Below are positions 8,289 through 15,859 of a DNA stretch of 64,000 bases, piece after piece. The notes beneath the pieces were generated by a model. The model had not been told where the DNA came from. It searched no databases and saw only the letters and a program-made list of their open reading frames with translations. Location: contig CAXNKG010000003.1 of assembly GCA_964202965.1 (NCBI GenBank), positions 68,990 to 132,989 of the forward strand, in the 5' to 3' direction. The stretch comes from CAXNKG01 sp964202965 (GTDB lineage: Bacteria > Acidobacteriota > Vicinamibacteria > Vicinamibacterales > UBA2999). Made by a program: the position numbers and the translations under genes. Position 1 is the stretch's first letter. Every line of letters starts with the position of its first letter.

Positions 8289-9058
8289 TGCGTTATCTCG
8301 TCATCAGCGACATTCACGCGAACCTGGAAGCGCTCGACGCGACGCTGGCCGCCGCTGACGGCGCCTATGACCAGGTCCTCATGCTGGGCGATCTGGTTGG
8401 CTACGGCGCGGACCCGAATGCGGTGATCGACCGTGTCCGCGAGCTGCCCCTGGCAGCCGTCATCCGCGGCAACCATGACAAGGTGGCGGCCGGGATCGAG
8501 GGCACCGACGGCTTCAACGCCGTGGCCCGCGCGGCTGTGGCCTGGACGGCCACGGCGCTCACGCCGGCCAACCTCGCATGGCTGGCTTCGTTGCCGGCCG
8601 GCCCCGTCGTCATCGACGACAACATTGAAATCTGCCACGGCACGCCTTACGACGAAGACGTCTACGTGTTTGACGACATGGACGCCTTTCAGGCGATCCG
8701 CGCCGCGGCGCGCCCCCTCTGCCTGTACGGCCACACGCACGTGCCGGCGGTCTTCCGGCTGATCGACGGATCCGCACCAGGGGACGACCATCGGGATCCG
8801 TCACTCGACTTGCTGGGGCCGACAGGCGGTCCCCGGTTCAAGGTCCAGATGGACGCTGACGCCAGGTTTCTGGTGAATTGCGGAGCGGTCGGTCAACCCC
8901 GCGACGGGGACCCGCGCGCGTCCTACGGCCTTGTGGACACCGACGCGCGGCTCGTGACGATCGCGCGCGTGGAGTACAACATCCCTGTCGCGCAGAAGAA
9001 GATCATCAACGCGGGCCTGCCAGACGTCCTTGCGCGCCGGCTCGCTGTCGGCCGATAA
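8288..9058 (+). CDS. Metallophosphoesterase, YfcE/class III type
   Basis: This 256-residue calcineurin-fold phosphoesterase carries the full dimetal set: DIH at 8-10, GDLVGYG from 34, GNHD at 61-64, then HGTP and GHTH further on. GTG at 8288 overlaps the aroK stop by one base; the longer upstream open frame only reads out of frame through aroA/aroK. Relatives act on phosphodiesters, diadenosine polyphosphates or phosphoproteins, so the substrate is open. It closes the aroA-aroK operon. Confidence 0.85.
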   Translation: MRYLVISDIHANLEALDATLAAADGAYDQVLMLGDLVGYGADPNAVIDRVRELPLAAVIRGNHDKVAAGIEGTDGFNAVARAAVAWTATALTPANLAWLASLPAGPVVIDDNIEICHGTPYDEDVYVFDDMDAFQAIRAAARPLCLYGHTHVPAVFRLIDGSAPGDDHRDPSLDLLGPTGGPRFKVQMDADARFLVNCGAVGQPRDGDPRASYGLVDTDARLVTIARVEYNIPVAQKKIINAGLPDVLARRLAVGR

Positions 9059-9080
9059 AACGGGGTCCCCGACCCCGTTT
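9058..9080. terminator. GGGGTC-CCC-GACCCC hairpin between convergent genes
   Basis: A 10-bp perfect stem (AAACGGGGTC with GACCCCGTTT, 3-nt loop) sits between the phosphoesterase stop and the stop of the minus-strand 48-residue gene. Flanking A/T pairs in the stem would serve both directions. Confidence 0.7.
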
Positions 9081-9225
9081 ATTTGGCGGAGGGTCTTGAG
9101 GCGCCCTGGCGGCGCGCCTGCGCGGCATAGGCATCCGCCGCGGCACGCGATCCGAGGATCCACCCAATCACGACCCCGAGAATCAGAATGCCCGGGATGT
9201 AAATGAAGTGGGCCGCGTTCGGCAT
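9079..9225 (-). CDS. 48-aa single-pass membrane protein ending the ccm operon
   Basis: The frame (start MPNAAHFIYIPGILILGVV) has one transmembrane helix (about 8-24, including GILILGVVIGWILG) and an Ala/Arg-rich tail ending SRPSAK. Its ATG overlaps the ccmD stop (TGATG), and it ends just inside the terminator hairpin, so it occupies the whole gap with coupled translation. No known ccm subunit of this shape is recognised; it may be a small assembly factor. Confidence 0.6.
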   Translation of the reverse strand: MPNAAHFIYIPGILILGVVIGWILGSRAAADAYAAQARRQGASRPSAK

Positions 9226-9509
9226 CAGGGGCGTCCGCCGCGCTTCAGATCCGACTCGAGACGCTCCAGTTCGCGCTGCACCGTGGCCATACGGCGGGCC
9301 ACCGAGACGACGTAGGCGAAGAGCGCCAGCGCCACGAACGAGTACGCGGCAACCAGGAGCGGCGCGGCCGGGAGCTGATCCTGCGCAGGCAATTCGTCGA
9401 TCGGGACGAATTCCTCCTGCTGCTGCGGCGCCTGTGCATAGAGCGCGGCGGAGCCGACGGCTAGTGGAGATATCACGGCCAGCAGAGCGATCAGTCCGAG
9501 TGTTCGCAT
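9225..9509 (-). CDS. ccmD: CcmD-like heme exporter subunit
   Basis: The start is the ATG at 9509 (MRTLGLIALLAV), 1 nt after the ccmC stop; an upstream TTG-type extension would run back into ccmC. The 94-residue protein has an N-terminal signal-like helix, a linker with EEFVPIDELP, one central membrane helix (AAPLLVAAYSFVALALFAYVV) and a charged coiled tail (RRMATVQRELERLESDLKR), the layout of CcmD, which holds the CcmABC complex and releases holo-CcmE. CcmD sequences are poorly conserved, so the call rests on topology and position. Confidence 0.75.
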   Translation of the reverse strand: MRTLGLIALLAVISPLAVGSAALYAQAPQQQEEFVPIDELPAQDQLPAAPLLVAAYSFVALALFAYVVSVARRMATVQRELERLESDLKRGGRP

Positions 9510-9510
9510 T

Positions 9511-10167
9511 CTAGTTATCCGCGGAAAGATACAGGGCATCGAGCCGTGTCCGCTGCTCCTCGAGGCGCACGCGCATCCGCAGCAGCAGCACGAACATCAG
9601 CAGGAACGTCACCGCACTGAACCAGAGCGGCAGTCCGAAGGAGGTCGGCAGCGTCGGCACGACGCTGGTCGTCGGGTGAATCGTCCGCCAGTAGTTCACC
9701 GAAATGTAGATGAACGGCACGTTCGCCATCCCGAACATCGCGAGGCCGGCCCCGAGCTTATCCGACCCTGGCCCGCCGTACTTTCGCAGCAGCATGTAGG
9801 CAACCGCGACCATCCATCCCATCAGGCTGGACGTCAGCCGGACGTCCCATTGCCACCAGACGCCCCACGCCTTGCGGGCCCACAGAGGACCGGTGATCAG
9901 CGTGATGGCTCCGAACAGCACGACCAGCTCCGCCGCAGCCCACGCCGTTCGGTCATGGCGCGGGTTGCCCCCGAAGAGATACCGGACGCTCGCAATGCCG
10001 CAGACGATGGCCGACAGGAGGAAGACCCAGGCGGACGGAAGATGCACGTAGAAGATCTTCTGCACGAGCCCCATCGTGGACTCGTACGGCGCCTGGGCGA
10101 TGAGCACCGGCGCAACCGCGAACATCAGGCCGCAGACGACCGCGGCAGGAGTGAACCATGTAGGCAT
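9511..10167 (-). CDS. ccmC: Heme-handling protein CcmC (CcsA/CcmC family)
   Basis: This 218-residue, six-helix inner-membrane protein delivers heme to CcmE. The Trp-rich motif WGVWWQWDVRLTSSL binds heme, and flanking His residues (YVHLPSAW, RTIHPTT) are present. The ATG at 10167 (MPTWFTPAAVV) is chosen: the open frame continues upstream for 20 codons, but only through the heptad repeat element, giving low-complexity KPRAQSPKP sequence. Confidence 0.92.
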   Translation of the reverse strand: MPTWFTPAAVVCGLMFAVAPVLIAQAPYESTMGLVQKIFYVHLPSAWVFLLSAIVCGIASVRYLFGGNPRHDRTAWAAAELVVLFGAITLITGPLWARKAWGVWWQWDVRLTSSLMGWMVAVAYMLLRKYGGPGSDKLGAGLAMFGMANVPFIYISVNYWRTIHPTTSVVPTLPTSFGLPLWFSAVTFLLMFVLLLRMRVRLEEQRTRLDALYLSADN

Positions 10168-10249
10168 AGGCTTTGGGCTTTGGGCTCTGGGCTTTAGGCT
10201 TTGGGCCGGCCAAGGGCCGAGAGCCAAAAGCCTAGCGCCTAGAGCCCTT
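10168..10249. repeat. GGCTTTG heptad element with inverted second arm
   Basis: Starting just upstream of ccmC, heptads GGCTTTG, GGCTTTG, GGCTCTG, GGCTTTA, GGCTTTG run to 10204. A second arm at 10227-10247 is the near reverse complement of 10182-10202 (21 nt, three mismatches), so the element can fold into a hairpin. It fills the entire gap between ccmC and the ccmB stop. Confidence 0.8.
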
Positions 10250-10927
10250 TCAGTCTGTCATCAACGGCTCGAACGTCCAGAGCGCCAGTGTCACGAACAC
10301 CACGTCGAAGCATGCCAGTAGCGCCAGCCAGAAGCCGATGATGCTGGCGTCCACCTCTGGCTGCAGCAGCGCGGCGGTCGCGCGAACCCCGGCAATGATG
10401 ACCGGAACGGTGATCGGATACAACAGCACCGGCAGCAGCACGTCGCGGCTGCGGGCGCGCACGAGCATGGCGGCGAACAGCGTGCCGACGGCCGCGAAGC
10501 CAATCGTCCCGAACACCAGGACGATCGCCAGCCAGCCCGGCCTCTCAAGCAGCGGCGCCTGGAACAGCAGCGCAACGAGCGGCACCAGGATCATCTCTGC
10601 GCCGATGAGCAGGACCACGACGCCGAGCAGTTTGCCGACATAAATCGCAGGCCGGGACGCCGGCGCCAGCAGAAGCGCGCGCAGCGTCTCGGACTGGCGC
10701 TCGCGCTCGAACGTCCGGCCCAGCGCCAGCGTCCCCGCAAACGCGATCGCGATCCAGAGGATGCCCGCGGCGCCACCCTCCGGCGCGCGTCCCTCCTGGA
10801 CCAGCGCGAACGCGAAGATCAGGACGCAGGAGACGGCGAAGAAGAGCATGGTGTACGCGATCTCCAGGCTCCGGACCTCCACCGTGAAGTCCTTGCGCAG
10901 CACCAGCCACACGATGCGCCCGAACAC
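10250..10927 (-). CDS. ccmB: Heme exporter membrane subunit CcmB
   Basis: This 225-residue protein has six predicted helices and is the permease half of the CcmA2B ABC complex that drives release of holo-CcmE. The conserved cytoplasmic loop FERERQSETLRALLLAP, the CcmB signature, is intact. It starts with GTG sharing one base with the ccmA stop (TAGTG). The order ccmA-ccmB-element-ccmC is the standard one apart from the repeat. Confidence 0.92.
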   Translation of the reverse strand: MFGRIVWLVLRKDFTVEVRSLEIAYTMLFFAVSCVLIFAFALVQEGRAPEGGAAGILWIAIAFAGTLALGRTFERERQSETLRALLLAPASRPAIYVGKLLGVVVLLIGAEMILVPLVALLFQAPLLERPGWLAIVLVFGTIGFAAVGTLFAAMLVRARSRDVLLPVLLYPITVPVIIAGVRATAALLQPEVDASIIGFWLALLACFDVVFVTLALWTFEPLMTD

Positions 10928-11628
10928 TACGTCGCCATCACTTTCCGGTACAGCGTCCTGAGCTCTTCAGGCCGGTCCGCCGAGCCCACCATCCGCCCAT
11001 CCCGCAAAAAGATCGCGTGGTCGAGCAGGTCGCCCGCCAGATCGAGGTCGTGCGTGGCGAGCACGATGATCGCGCCGGAATCGCGGAGCGCACGGAGTCG
11101 CGCCAGCAGCGCCGACCCGGACGCATCGTCGAGACCCGTGAACGGCTCGTCGAGCAGCAGCAGCGTCGGCCGGTGAATCAGCGCGCGCTCCAGCGCCAGC
11201 CGCTGGCGCATCCCGCGCGAGAACGTCGACACCGGATCATCAGCGCGCTCCCCCAGGCCGGCGTGCGCCAGCGCCTCGGTGGCGGCGGCACGCGCATCCG
11301 GCACGCTGTAGAGCCCCGCGAAGAACTCCAGGTTCTCCCGCGCCGTGAGCTCGGGATAGAGGAAGAGGTCGTGGCCGAGCACGCCGATCGACCCACGAAG
11401 GGCCGCGCCATCCTGCCGGGGGTCGATCGTGCCGTAGCTGATCAGCCCGCTCGTCGGACGAAGCAGGGTCGCCAGCATCGCAAGCATCGTCGACTTCCCT
11501 GCTCCGTTGGGACCAAGCAGGCCCAGGATGGTGCGACGGGGGACGGTGAATGTGACATGAGAAACGGCCCTGCGGCGGCCGAAGTGGCGGGAGACGTCGT
11601 CAACCTGGAGCTCGTCGAAGGCGCTCAC
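10927..11628 (-). CDS. ccmA: Heme exporter ATP-binding subunit CcmA
   Basis: The GTG at 11628 overlaps the upstream gene's TGA (GTGA) and gives a normal 233-residue ABC ATPase; the longer frame upstream is an out-of-frame reading of the preceding gene. Walker A is GPNGAGKST at 39-47, the signature FSRGMRQRLALERAL and Walker B LLLLDEPF are present, and ATHD contains the switch His. CcmA hydrolyses ATP with CcmB to free holo-CcmE from CcmC. Confidence 0.93.
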   Translation of the reverse strand: MSAFDELQVDDVSRHFGRRRAVSHVTFTVPRRTILGLLGPNGAGKSTMLAMLATLLRPTSGLISYGTIDPRQDGAALRGSIGVLGHDLFLYPELTARENLEFFAGLYSVPDARAAATEALAHAGLGERADDPVSTFSRGMRQRLALERALIHRPTLLLLDEPFTGLDDASGSALLARLRALRDSGAIIVLATHDLDLAGDLLDHAIFLRDGRMVGSADRPEELRTLYRKVMAT

Positions 11629-12854
11629 GCGGCGACGTCCCTGCCGCCTCCCCTCGGGCCTGGATCGACATGATCCAGCTCGCCATAAATCTGTTCGAGT
11701 TCGGCAACGATGCGCTGGTGCCGCGCGTCGTCGGATCCGGAAGGCGCCCGTCGCCTCCGTTTGTATTCGAGCCCCGCAAGCTCCGCGAGGAGCTTCTCTC
11801 GTCGCGCGGCCAGGCGGCCTGCGGACCCATCCACGCGCGTGCGCCCGCTGAACCCGAGCCACAGGCCTCCCGCAATGACGAGGCCTGCGATCCCGAGCGC
11901 GGTGAACACGGGCGTGCGGCTATGCACCGGCAGGTCGGACAGCTCCATCGTCAGCGTCGAGCCAGCGGGCATCGCGTTGCCGCTGGCCAGGAGAAACGGC
12001 GTGCCCGTTTCTGGCGCCGTCACATCACCCACCGTCGAAAATTGCGGCGACGATATCGAGACGGCTCCGACCTTCTCGATGGCGACGCTCAACTGCTCCA
12101 GCGCGACAGGCCAGGCCTGTTCAACGGTGATGTCCGCACTGGTGTACGGAAGCTGAAAGCCGACCTGGACGGACGTGAGCCCTGCGGCGAACGGTCCGAC
12201 GACGGTCACGACGTCCCCGCTGATCGTCGCGCTGGGCGAAGATCCTTCGAGCGTCGACGCGCCCGCCGCGCCCGTCGGGAGCTGCAGGATCAATGGACCA
12301 CCGATGTCAACGCGCGCACGCGCGTTATTGACGATGTCGAAAATGTAGAAGACGCGCAGCGTGTCGTCCCGGAACTCCATGAGGATGCGCGAATTCGGCC
12401 CAAGGACGACCGAGCCTTTGACGGGCGGCGCCGCGGCAGCCGCCGCGTCCTCCTGCGATTTTCGCGCGGCGGCGTCTTTCATCCCCGCCACGAGAATCAC
12501 GCGGAGACCACCGGTCGCAGGCACCGTGAAGGAGTCGGAGGTCAGCGCCTCGCCGCCGATCGTGGCGTCGGCGCGCACTTCCGCGCCGGCTGTCAGGCCG
12601 GGAAACTCGGCACGGCCCTCCGCATCGGTCGTGGCTGTGCGCGGCTGTCCGTTGACCGTGAGGCGGACGCTCTGGCCGGTGATGTTGTTGCCGATGGCTT
12701 CACGGACGACGCGGACGGTCACCGTGCCTGGAGCGAGATCGCCCGCCGGGATCGCCCGGCCGTGAATCAACGACGGATCCGGCATGGCAATCTGGGCGAA
12801 CAGCACCCCAAATCCCAGAAGCCACATCCCACAACCCAAAACGACCCGCGTCAC
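11625..12854 (-). CDS. Membrane-anchored carboxypeptidase-regulatory-like protein in ccm operon
   Basis: This 409-residue protein has a signal-like N-terminus, a periplasmic beta-rich region with a CarboxypepD-regulatory-like segment (GTVTVRVVREAIGNNITGQ, then NGQPRTATTDAEGRAEFPGL), one transmembrane helix near 325-340 (FTALGIAGLVIAGGLWLGF), and a charged cytoplasmic coiled tail with KLLAELAGLEYKRRRR. It sits between the CcmI-like gene (4-nt overlap) and ccmA (GTGA overlap), so it is a full member of the operon. No ccm role is known for it. Its signal peptide is encoded by a heptad repeat. A start further downstream cannot be excluded. Confidence 0.7.
   Translation of the reverse strand: MTRVVLGCGMWLLGFGVLFAQIAMPDPSLIHGRAIPAGDLAPGTVTVRVVREAIGNNITGQSVRLTVNGQPRTATTDAEGRAEFPGLTAGAEVRADATIGGEALTSDSFTVPATGGLRVILVAGMKDAAARKSQEDAAAAAAPPVKGSVVLGPNSRILMEFRDDTLRVFYIFDIVNNARARVDIGGPLILQLPTGAAGASTLEGSSPSATISGDVVTVVGPFAAGLTSVQVGFQLPYTSADITVEQAWPVALEQLSVAIEKVGAVSISSPQFSTVGDVTAPETGTPFLLASGNAMPAGSTLTMELSDLPVHSRTPVFTALGIAGLVIAGGLWLGFSGRTRVDGSAGRLAARREKLLAELAGLEYKRRRRAPSGSDDARHQRIVAELEQIYGELDHVDPGPRGGGRDVAA
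12807..12841. repeat. CCCANAN heptads inside a signal-peptide coding region
   Basis: Five consecutive 7-mers (CCCAAAT, CCCAGAA, GCCACAT, CCCACAA, CCCAAAA) lie within codons 5-16 of the gene ending at 11625. On the coding strand they read as TTTTGGG-like heptads and encode the hydrophobic VLGCGMWLLGFG stretch. Confidence 0.6.
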
Positions 12855-13390
12855 GCTTTCACCAGTCCGCCGCCACAGTTCTTACAGAACCGCGCGTCGA
12901 CTTCGTTCGCGGTCCCGCAGCTCGCGCAGGTCGGAATCGCGGGCGCGGTGACCCGCCTGGCGAGTTCATCCTCGATCTGCTGCCGATAGCTCGCGCCGGC
13001 GTCGAGTTGCCGCAGGAGGCCGGCAGCGCGGAGGCGGAGCCGCGCGCCCATCTCCGCACAATCCTTCTCCGAGACCTTGCCCATGGCGCGGTCGAATTCC
13101 AGATCCTTGATGGCCCGCAGCACGAGCGTCTTCTCGCGCTCGAGCGCCGCACGGGTACGGCCGCCGAGCATCTGCGGTGCCATGGGATCCTCCGCGCTGC
13201 CGAACGGCGCGAACGTGCGCCAGGCCGCGTAACCCACGAGCGCCGCGCCAAAAATAATCAGGCTGAGGAGGATGACGCCGGCAGGCGTCTCGCCGCGGGA
13301 CATGAACACGACGACCGTCGCACCGATCAGGCCGGCGAGGGTGAAGAGCTGCCAGGGTTGAAACGCGTCAGTCGAGGTTTCGGAGCTCAT
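12851..13390 (-). CDS. CcmI-like membrane protein with C-terminal zinc ribbon
   Basis: Starting at ATG 13390 (23 nt inside the ccmF-H end), the 179-residue product has two transmembrane helices (about 14-30 and 36-60), then a cytoplasmic helix pair, EREKTLVLRAIKDLEFDRAMGKVSEKDCAEM, that resembles the region after the CcmI membrane anchor. It closes with a zinc ribbon (CASCGTANEVDARFCKNCGGG, two CxxC pairs). CcmI normally chaperones apocytochrome; the zinc-ribbon ending and missing TPR domain are unusual. The assignment is inference from position and the helix motif. Confidence 0.65.
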   Translation of the reverse strand: MSSETSTDAFQPWQLFTLAGLIGATVVVFMSRGETPAGVILLSLIIFGAALVGYAAWRTFAPFGSAEDPMAPQMLGGRTRAALEREKTLVLRAIKDLEFDRAMGKVSEKDCAEMGARLRLRAAGLLRQLDAGASYRQQIEDELARRVTAPAIPTCASCGTANEVDARFCKNCGGGLVKA

Positions 13391-15830
13391 CGTCGAGACG
13401 GGCGCTCGTGGTCGCGTCCATTCCGGCGTCGCCGGCGGCCGCCGGAACCGCGCGCGTCGACCAGCGGCGCGCAGTGACGAAGATGCCGGCGAGGGCGGCA
13501 AGCGCGACGAGATACGGCACAATCCAGGCGAGGCGATTGAACCCGCGATCAATCGGCGCGGCCAGGATGGCCTGGCTCCCGAACTCCGCGGCGAACGCGT
13601 CCCGAACCTCGTCATAGCCCTTGCCTTCCGCGAGGAAGGCTTCGAGCCGCGCCGCCTGCTGATCGTAGTGCCCGCAATTCGGGCGCATCGGGCAGCTGCC
13701 CATCGGCGACTGGCAGCCGCAGGTGCACATGATGTCACCCTCGAGCTGCCGATGCAGCTCGCTGCGCTGGTTCGGGGCAACGGTTTCGGTGGTTTGCGCG
13801 ATCACCGACGCCGGCCACAGGAGCAGCGAGAACAGCAGCAGCGATGACGTGACGGCATTCGACGGCACCTTCGCCAGCGCGAATCCGAGCGCCGCTTCCG
13901 GCAGGAGCGCGATGCCGGTGCCGAGCGCAAGAATGCCGAACCCGGCCCACACCCAGTTCACCAGGGGGTTGACGACAATCTCCATGCTGGCGCTCTGCTC
14001 CTGCAGGTCGAACGCGGGCAGGACGAGGTAGAGGTCTTCAGAGAACGTGCGGCGGATCGCCACCTCGGTGGTGGGCTGATCCTCATGCTTCCGGAAATAC
14101 CACTTCGCCGGATACATCTTCCCGATCTCTTCCCCGTCGCGGAACACGGTGGTGTGCGCCGTGATCATCTGCTTCTGGCCGTCGTCGGTGACGCGGACGG
14201 TGTCGAGGCGGACGGTGAAGTCGCCGACCTGGGCCTGCTGCCCGGGTTTGAGCAGTAACTGCTCGTCCTGCTTGAATCCCTCACCCGCGAAGCCCAGGAA
14301 CATCAGAACGATGCCGATATGGACGATGTAGCCGCCGTACCGGCGCTTGTTGCGTGCCACGAGGCCGATGAGCGCCGTGAAGACGTCCGTGCCAGTGGCG
14401 TCCTGGCGAACCCGGGCGCCGCGCCAGAACTCCTGGCCGATCGTTCCCACGACGAAGCCGCAGAGTGCAAAGCAGATCCCAGAGGTCCAGACGCGCACGC
14501 CGAGCGCGACGAGCGCCCCGCCGACGACGAGCGCGGTCGCCACGGGAATGAGGAACTGCTGCCGCAGATTCGTCACCGTCGTCTTCCGCCACGCGAGCAG
14601 CGGGCCCACGCCCGTGAGCACGAGCAGGATGAGGCCGACCGGGAGCATCCACTTGTTGAAGAACGGCGGACCCACGGTCAGCCGTTCGCCCGTGACTGCC
14701 TCACTGATCGTCGGAAAGAGCGTCCCGAACGCGATGAAAAACGCCGAGAAGAGCAGGATCCAGTTATTGGCGAGAAAGGCGGCTTCGCGCGACATCCACG
14801 AATCGAGCTCGTTCCGCGCCCGCAGCAGCGGCAGCCGGTAGATGACGAACCCGAAACTGACGGTCAGGATGGTCACCATGAAGATGATGAACATCCGGGC
14901 AAGCTCGGGGTCTTCGCCAAACGCATGGACCGACTGCACGATTCCCGACCGCGTCAGGAACGTGCCGAAGATCGTCAGGAAGAACGTGAGGATGACGAGC
15001 GTGACGTTCCAGACGCGCAGCATGCCGCGCTGCTCCTGCACGCGCACCGAATGCAGGAACGCGGTCGCAGTGAACCACGGCAGCAATCCCGCGTTCTCGA
15101 CCGGGTCCCAGCCCCAGTAGCCGCCCCATCCGAGCTCTTCGTACGCCCAGATCATCCCGAGCCCGAGTCCGACCGACAGGAACAGCCACGAGATCATCGT
15201 CCAGCGGCGGACGGCGCGCAGCCACGAGTCGTCCAGATACCCGGTGATGAGCGCCGCCATGCCGAACGCGAACGGAATCGTCAGGCCGACGAACCCCGTG
15301 TACATGGTGGGCGGGTGAATCACCATGTAGAAGTTCTGCAGCAGCGGGCTGAGGCCGGCGCCGTCGGTGGGGCTCTCGGTCAGGTACGTCGAGAACGGGT
15401 TGTTGTGGACGATCATCAGGAACAGGAAGAACATCTGAACCGTCGAGATGACCGCCACCACATACGGGATCAATTCCCTGTGGCGTTCCCTGTTCACGAA
15501 GACCGCGGCGCTGCCGAAGCAGGACAGCAGGAACACCCAGAACATGATCGAGCCGTCGAGCCCGCCCCAGTACGACGTGATCTTGAAGAAGAGCGGCTGG
15601 ACCGAATCCGAATAGCGCTGGACGTACTTGATCGAATAGTCGCCGACGACGAAGGCGTAGACGATGATGGCTGACGCGGCCGTCATGATGGCCGCAACGA
15701 AATAGAACGCCCCGATACCGCTTTCAATCAGTCGTGTGGAGCGCCGGCGTGCGCCCGCGACCGATGCCGCGAAGGCATACGCGCACACCACGAACGCGCT
15801 GAGAAGAAGGTAGTAGCCGAGGGATGCCAT
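13368..15830 (-). CDS. ccmF: CcmF-CcmH fusion, cytochrome c heme lyase
   Basis: This single 820-residue protein joins two System I components. Residues 1 to about 640 are CcmF with many helices and the WWD heme motif WAYEELGWGGYWGWDPVENA at 228-247; CcmF attaches heme from CcmE to apocytochrome. From about 650 a signal-like helix leads into a CcmH domain: EGDIM followed by C702, C704, C706, C713 and C719, then an ALxEGKGYDEVRDAF helix and a last membrane helix (about 768-787). Standard CcmH has LRCxxCQ; here the pair is CTCGC with further cysteines, so redox chemistry may differ. No frameshift is needed for the fusion. Confidence 0.9.
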   Translation of the reverse strand: MASLGYYLLLSAFVVCAYAFAASVAGARRRSTRLIESGIGAFYFVAAIMTAASAIIVYAFVVGDYSIKYVQRYSDSVQPLFFKITSYWGGLDGSIMFWVFLLSCFGSAAVFVNRERHRELIPYVVAVISTVQMFFLFLMIVHNNPFSTYLTESPTDGAGLSPLLQNFYMVIHPPTMYTGFVGLTIPFAFGMAALITGYLDDSWLRAVRRWTMISWLFLSVGLGLGMIWAYEELGWGGYWGWDPVENAGLLPWFTATAFLHSVRVQEQRGMLRVWNVTLVILTFFLTIFGTFLTRSGIVQSVHAFGEDPELARMFIIFMVTILTVSFGFVIYRLPLLRARNELDSWMSREAAFLANNWILLFSAFFIAFGTLFPTISEAVTGERLTVGPPFFNKWMLPVGLILLVLTGVGPLLAWRKTTVTNLRQQFLIPVATALVVGGALVALGVRVWTSGICFALCGFVVGTIGQEFWRGARVRQDATGTDVFTALIGLVARNKRRYGGYIVHIGIVLMFLGFAGEGFKQDEQLLLKPGQQAQVGDFTVRLDTVRVTDDGQKQMITAHTTVFRDGEEIGKMYPAKWYFRKHEDQPTTEVAIRRTFSEDLYLVLPAFDLQEQSASMEIVVNPLVNWVWAGFGILALGTGIALLPEAALGFALAKVPSNAVTSSLLLFSLLLWPASVIAQTTETVAPNQRSELHRQLEGDIMCTCGCQSPMGSCPMRPNCGHYDQQAARLEAFLAEGKGYDEVRDAFAAEFGSQAILAAPIDRGFNRLAWIVPYLVALAALAGIFVTARRWSTRAVPAAAGDAGMDATTSARLDDELRNLD

Positions 15831-15842
15831 GTCAGCCCTCGG

Positions 15843-15859
15843 CTAGTACGACGTACTAG
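15843..15859. other. 17-bp palindrome spanning the ccmE stop codon
   Basis: CTAGTACG-A-CGTACTAG is a perfect inverted repeat that contains the ccmE TAG. It could be a weak terminator or binding site between ccmE and ccmF-H. Confidence 0.5.

Noticed and set aside
10168..10227. N-terminal extension of CcmC by 20 codons
   Set aside because: It is encoded entirely by the heptad element and gives Ser/Pro/Lys repeats; the ATG at 10167 starts the conserved protein.
14319..15674. 451-codon plus-strand frame opposite ccmF-H
   Set aside because: Low-complexity Glu/Arg/Asp composition without motifs; a shadow of the membrane-protein coding strand.
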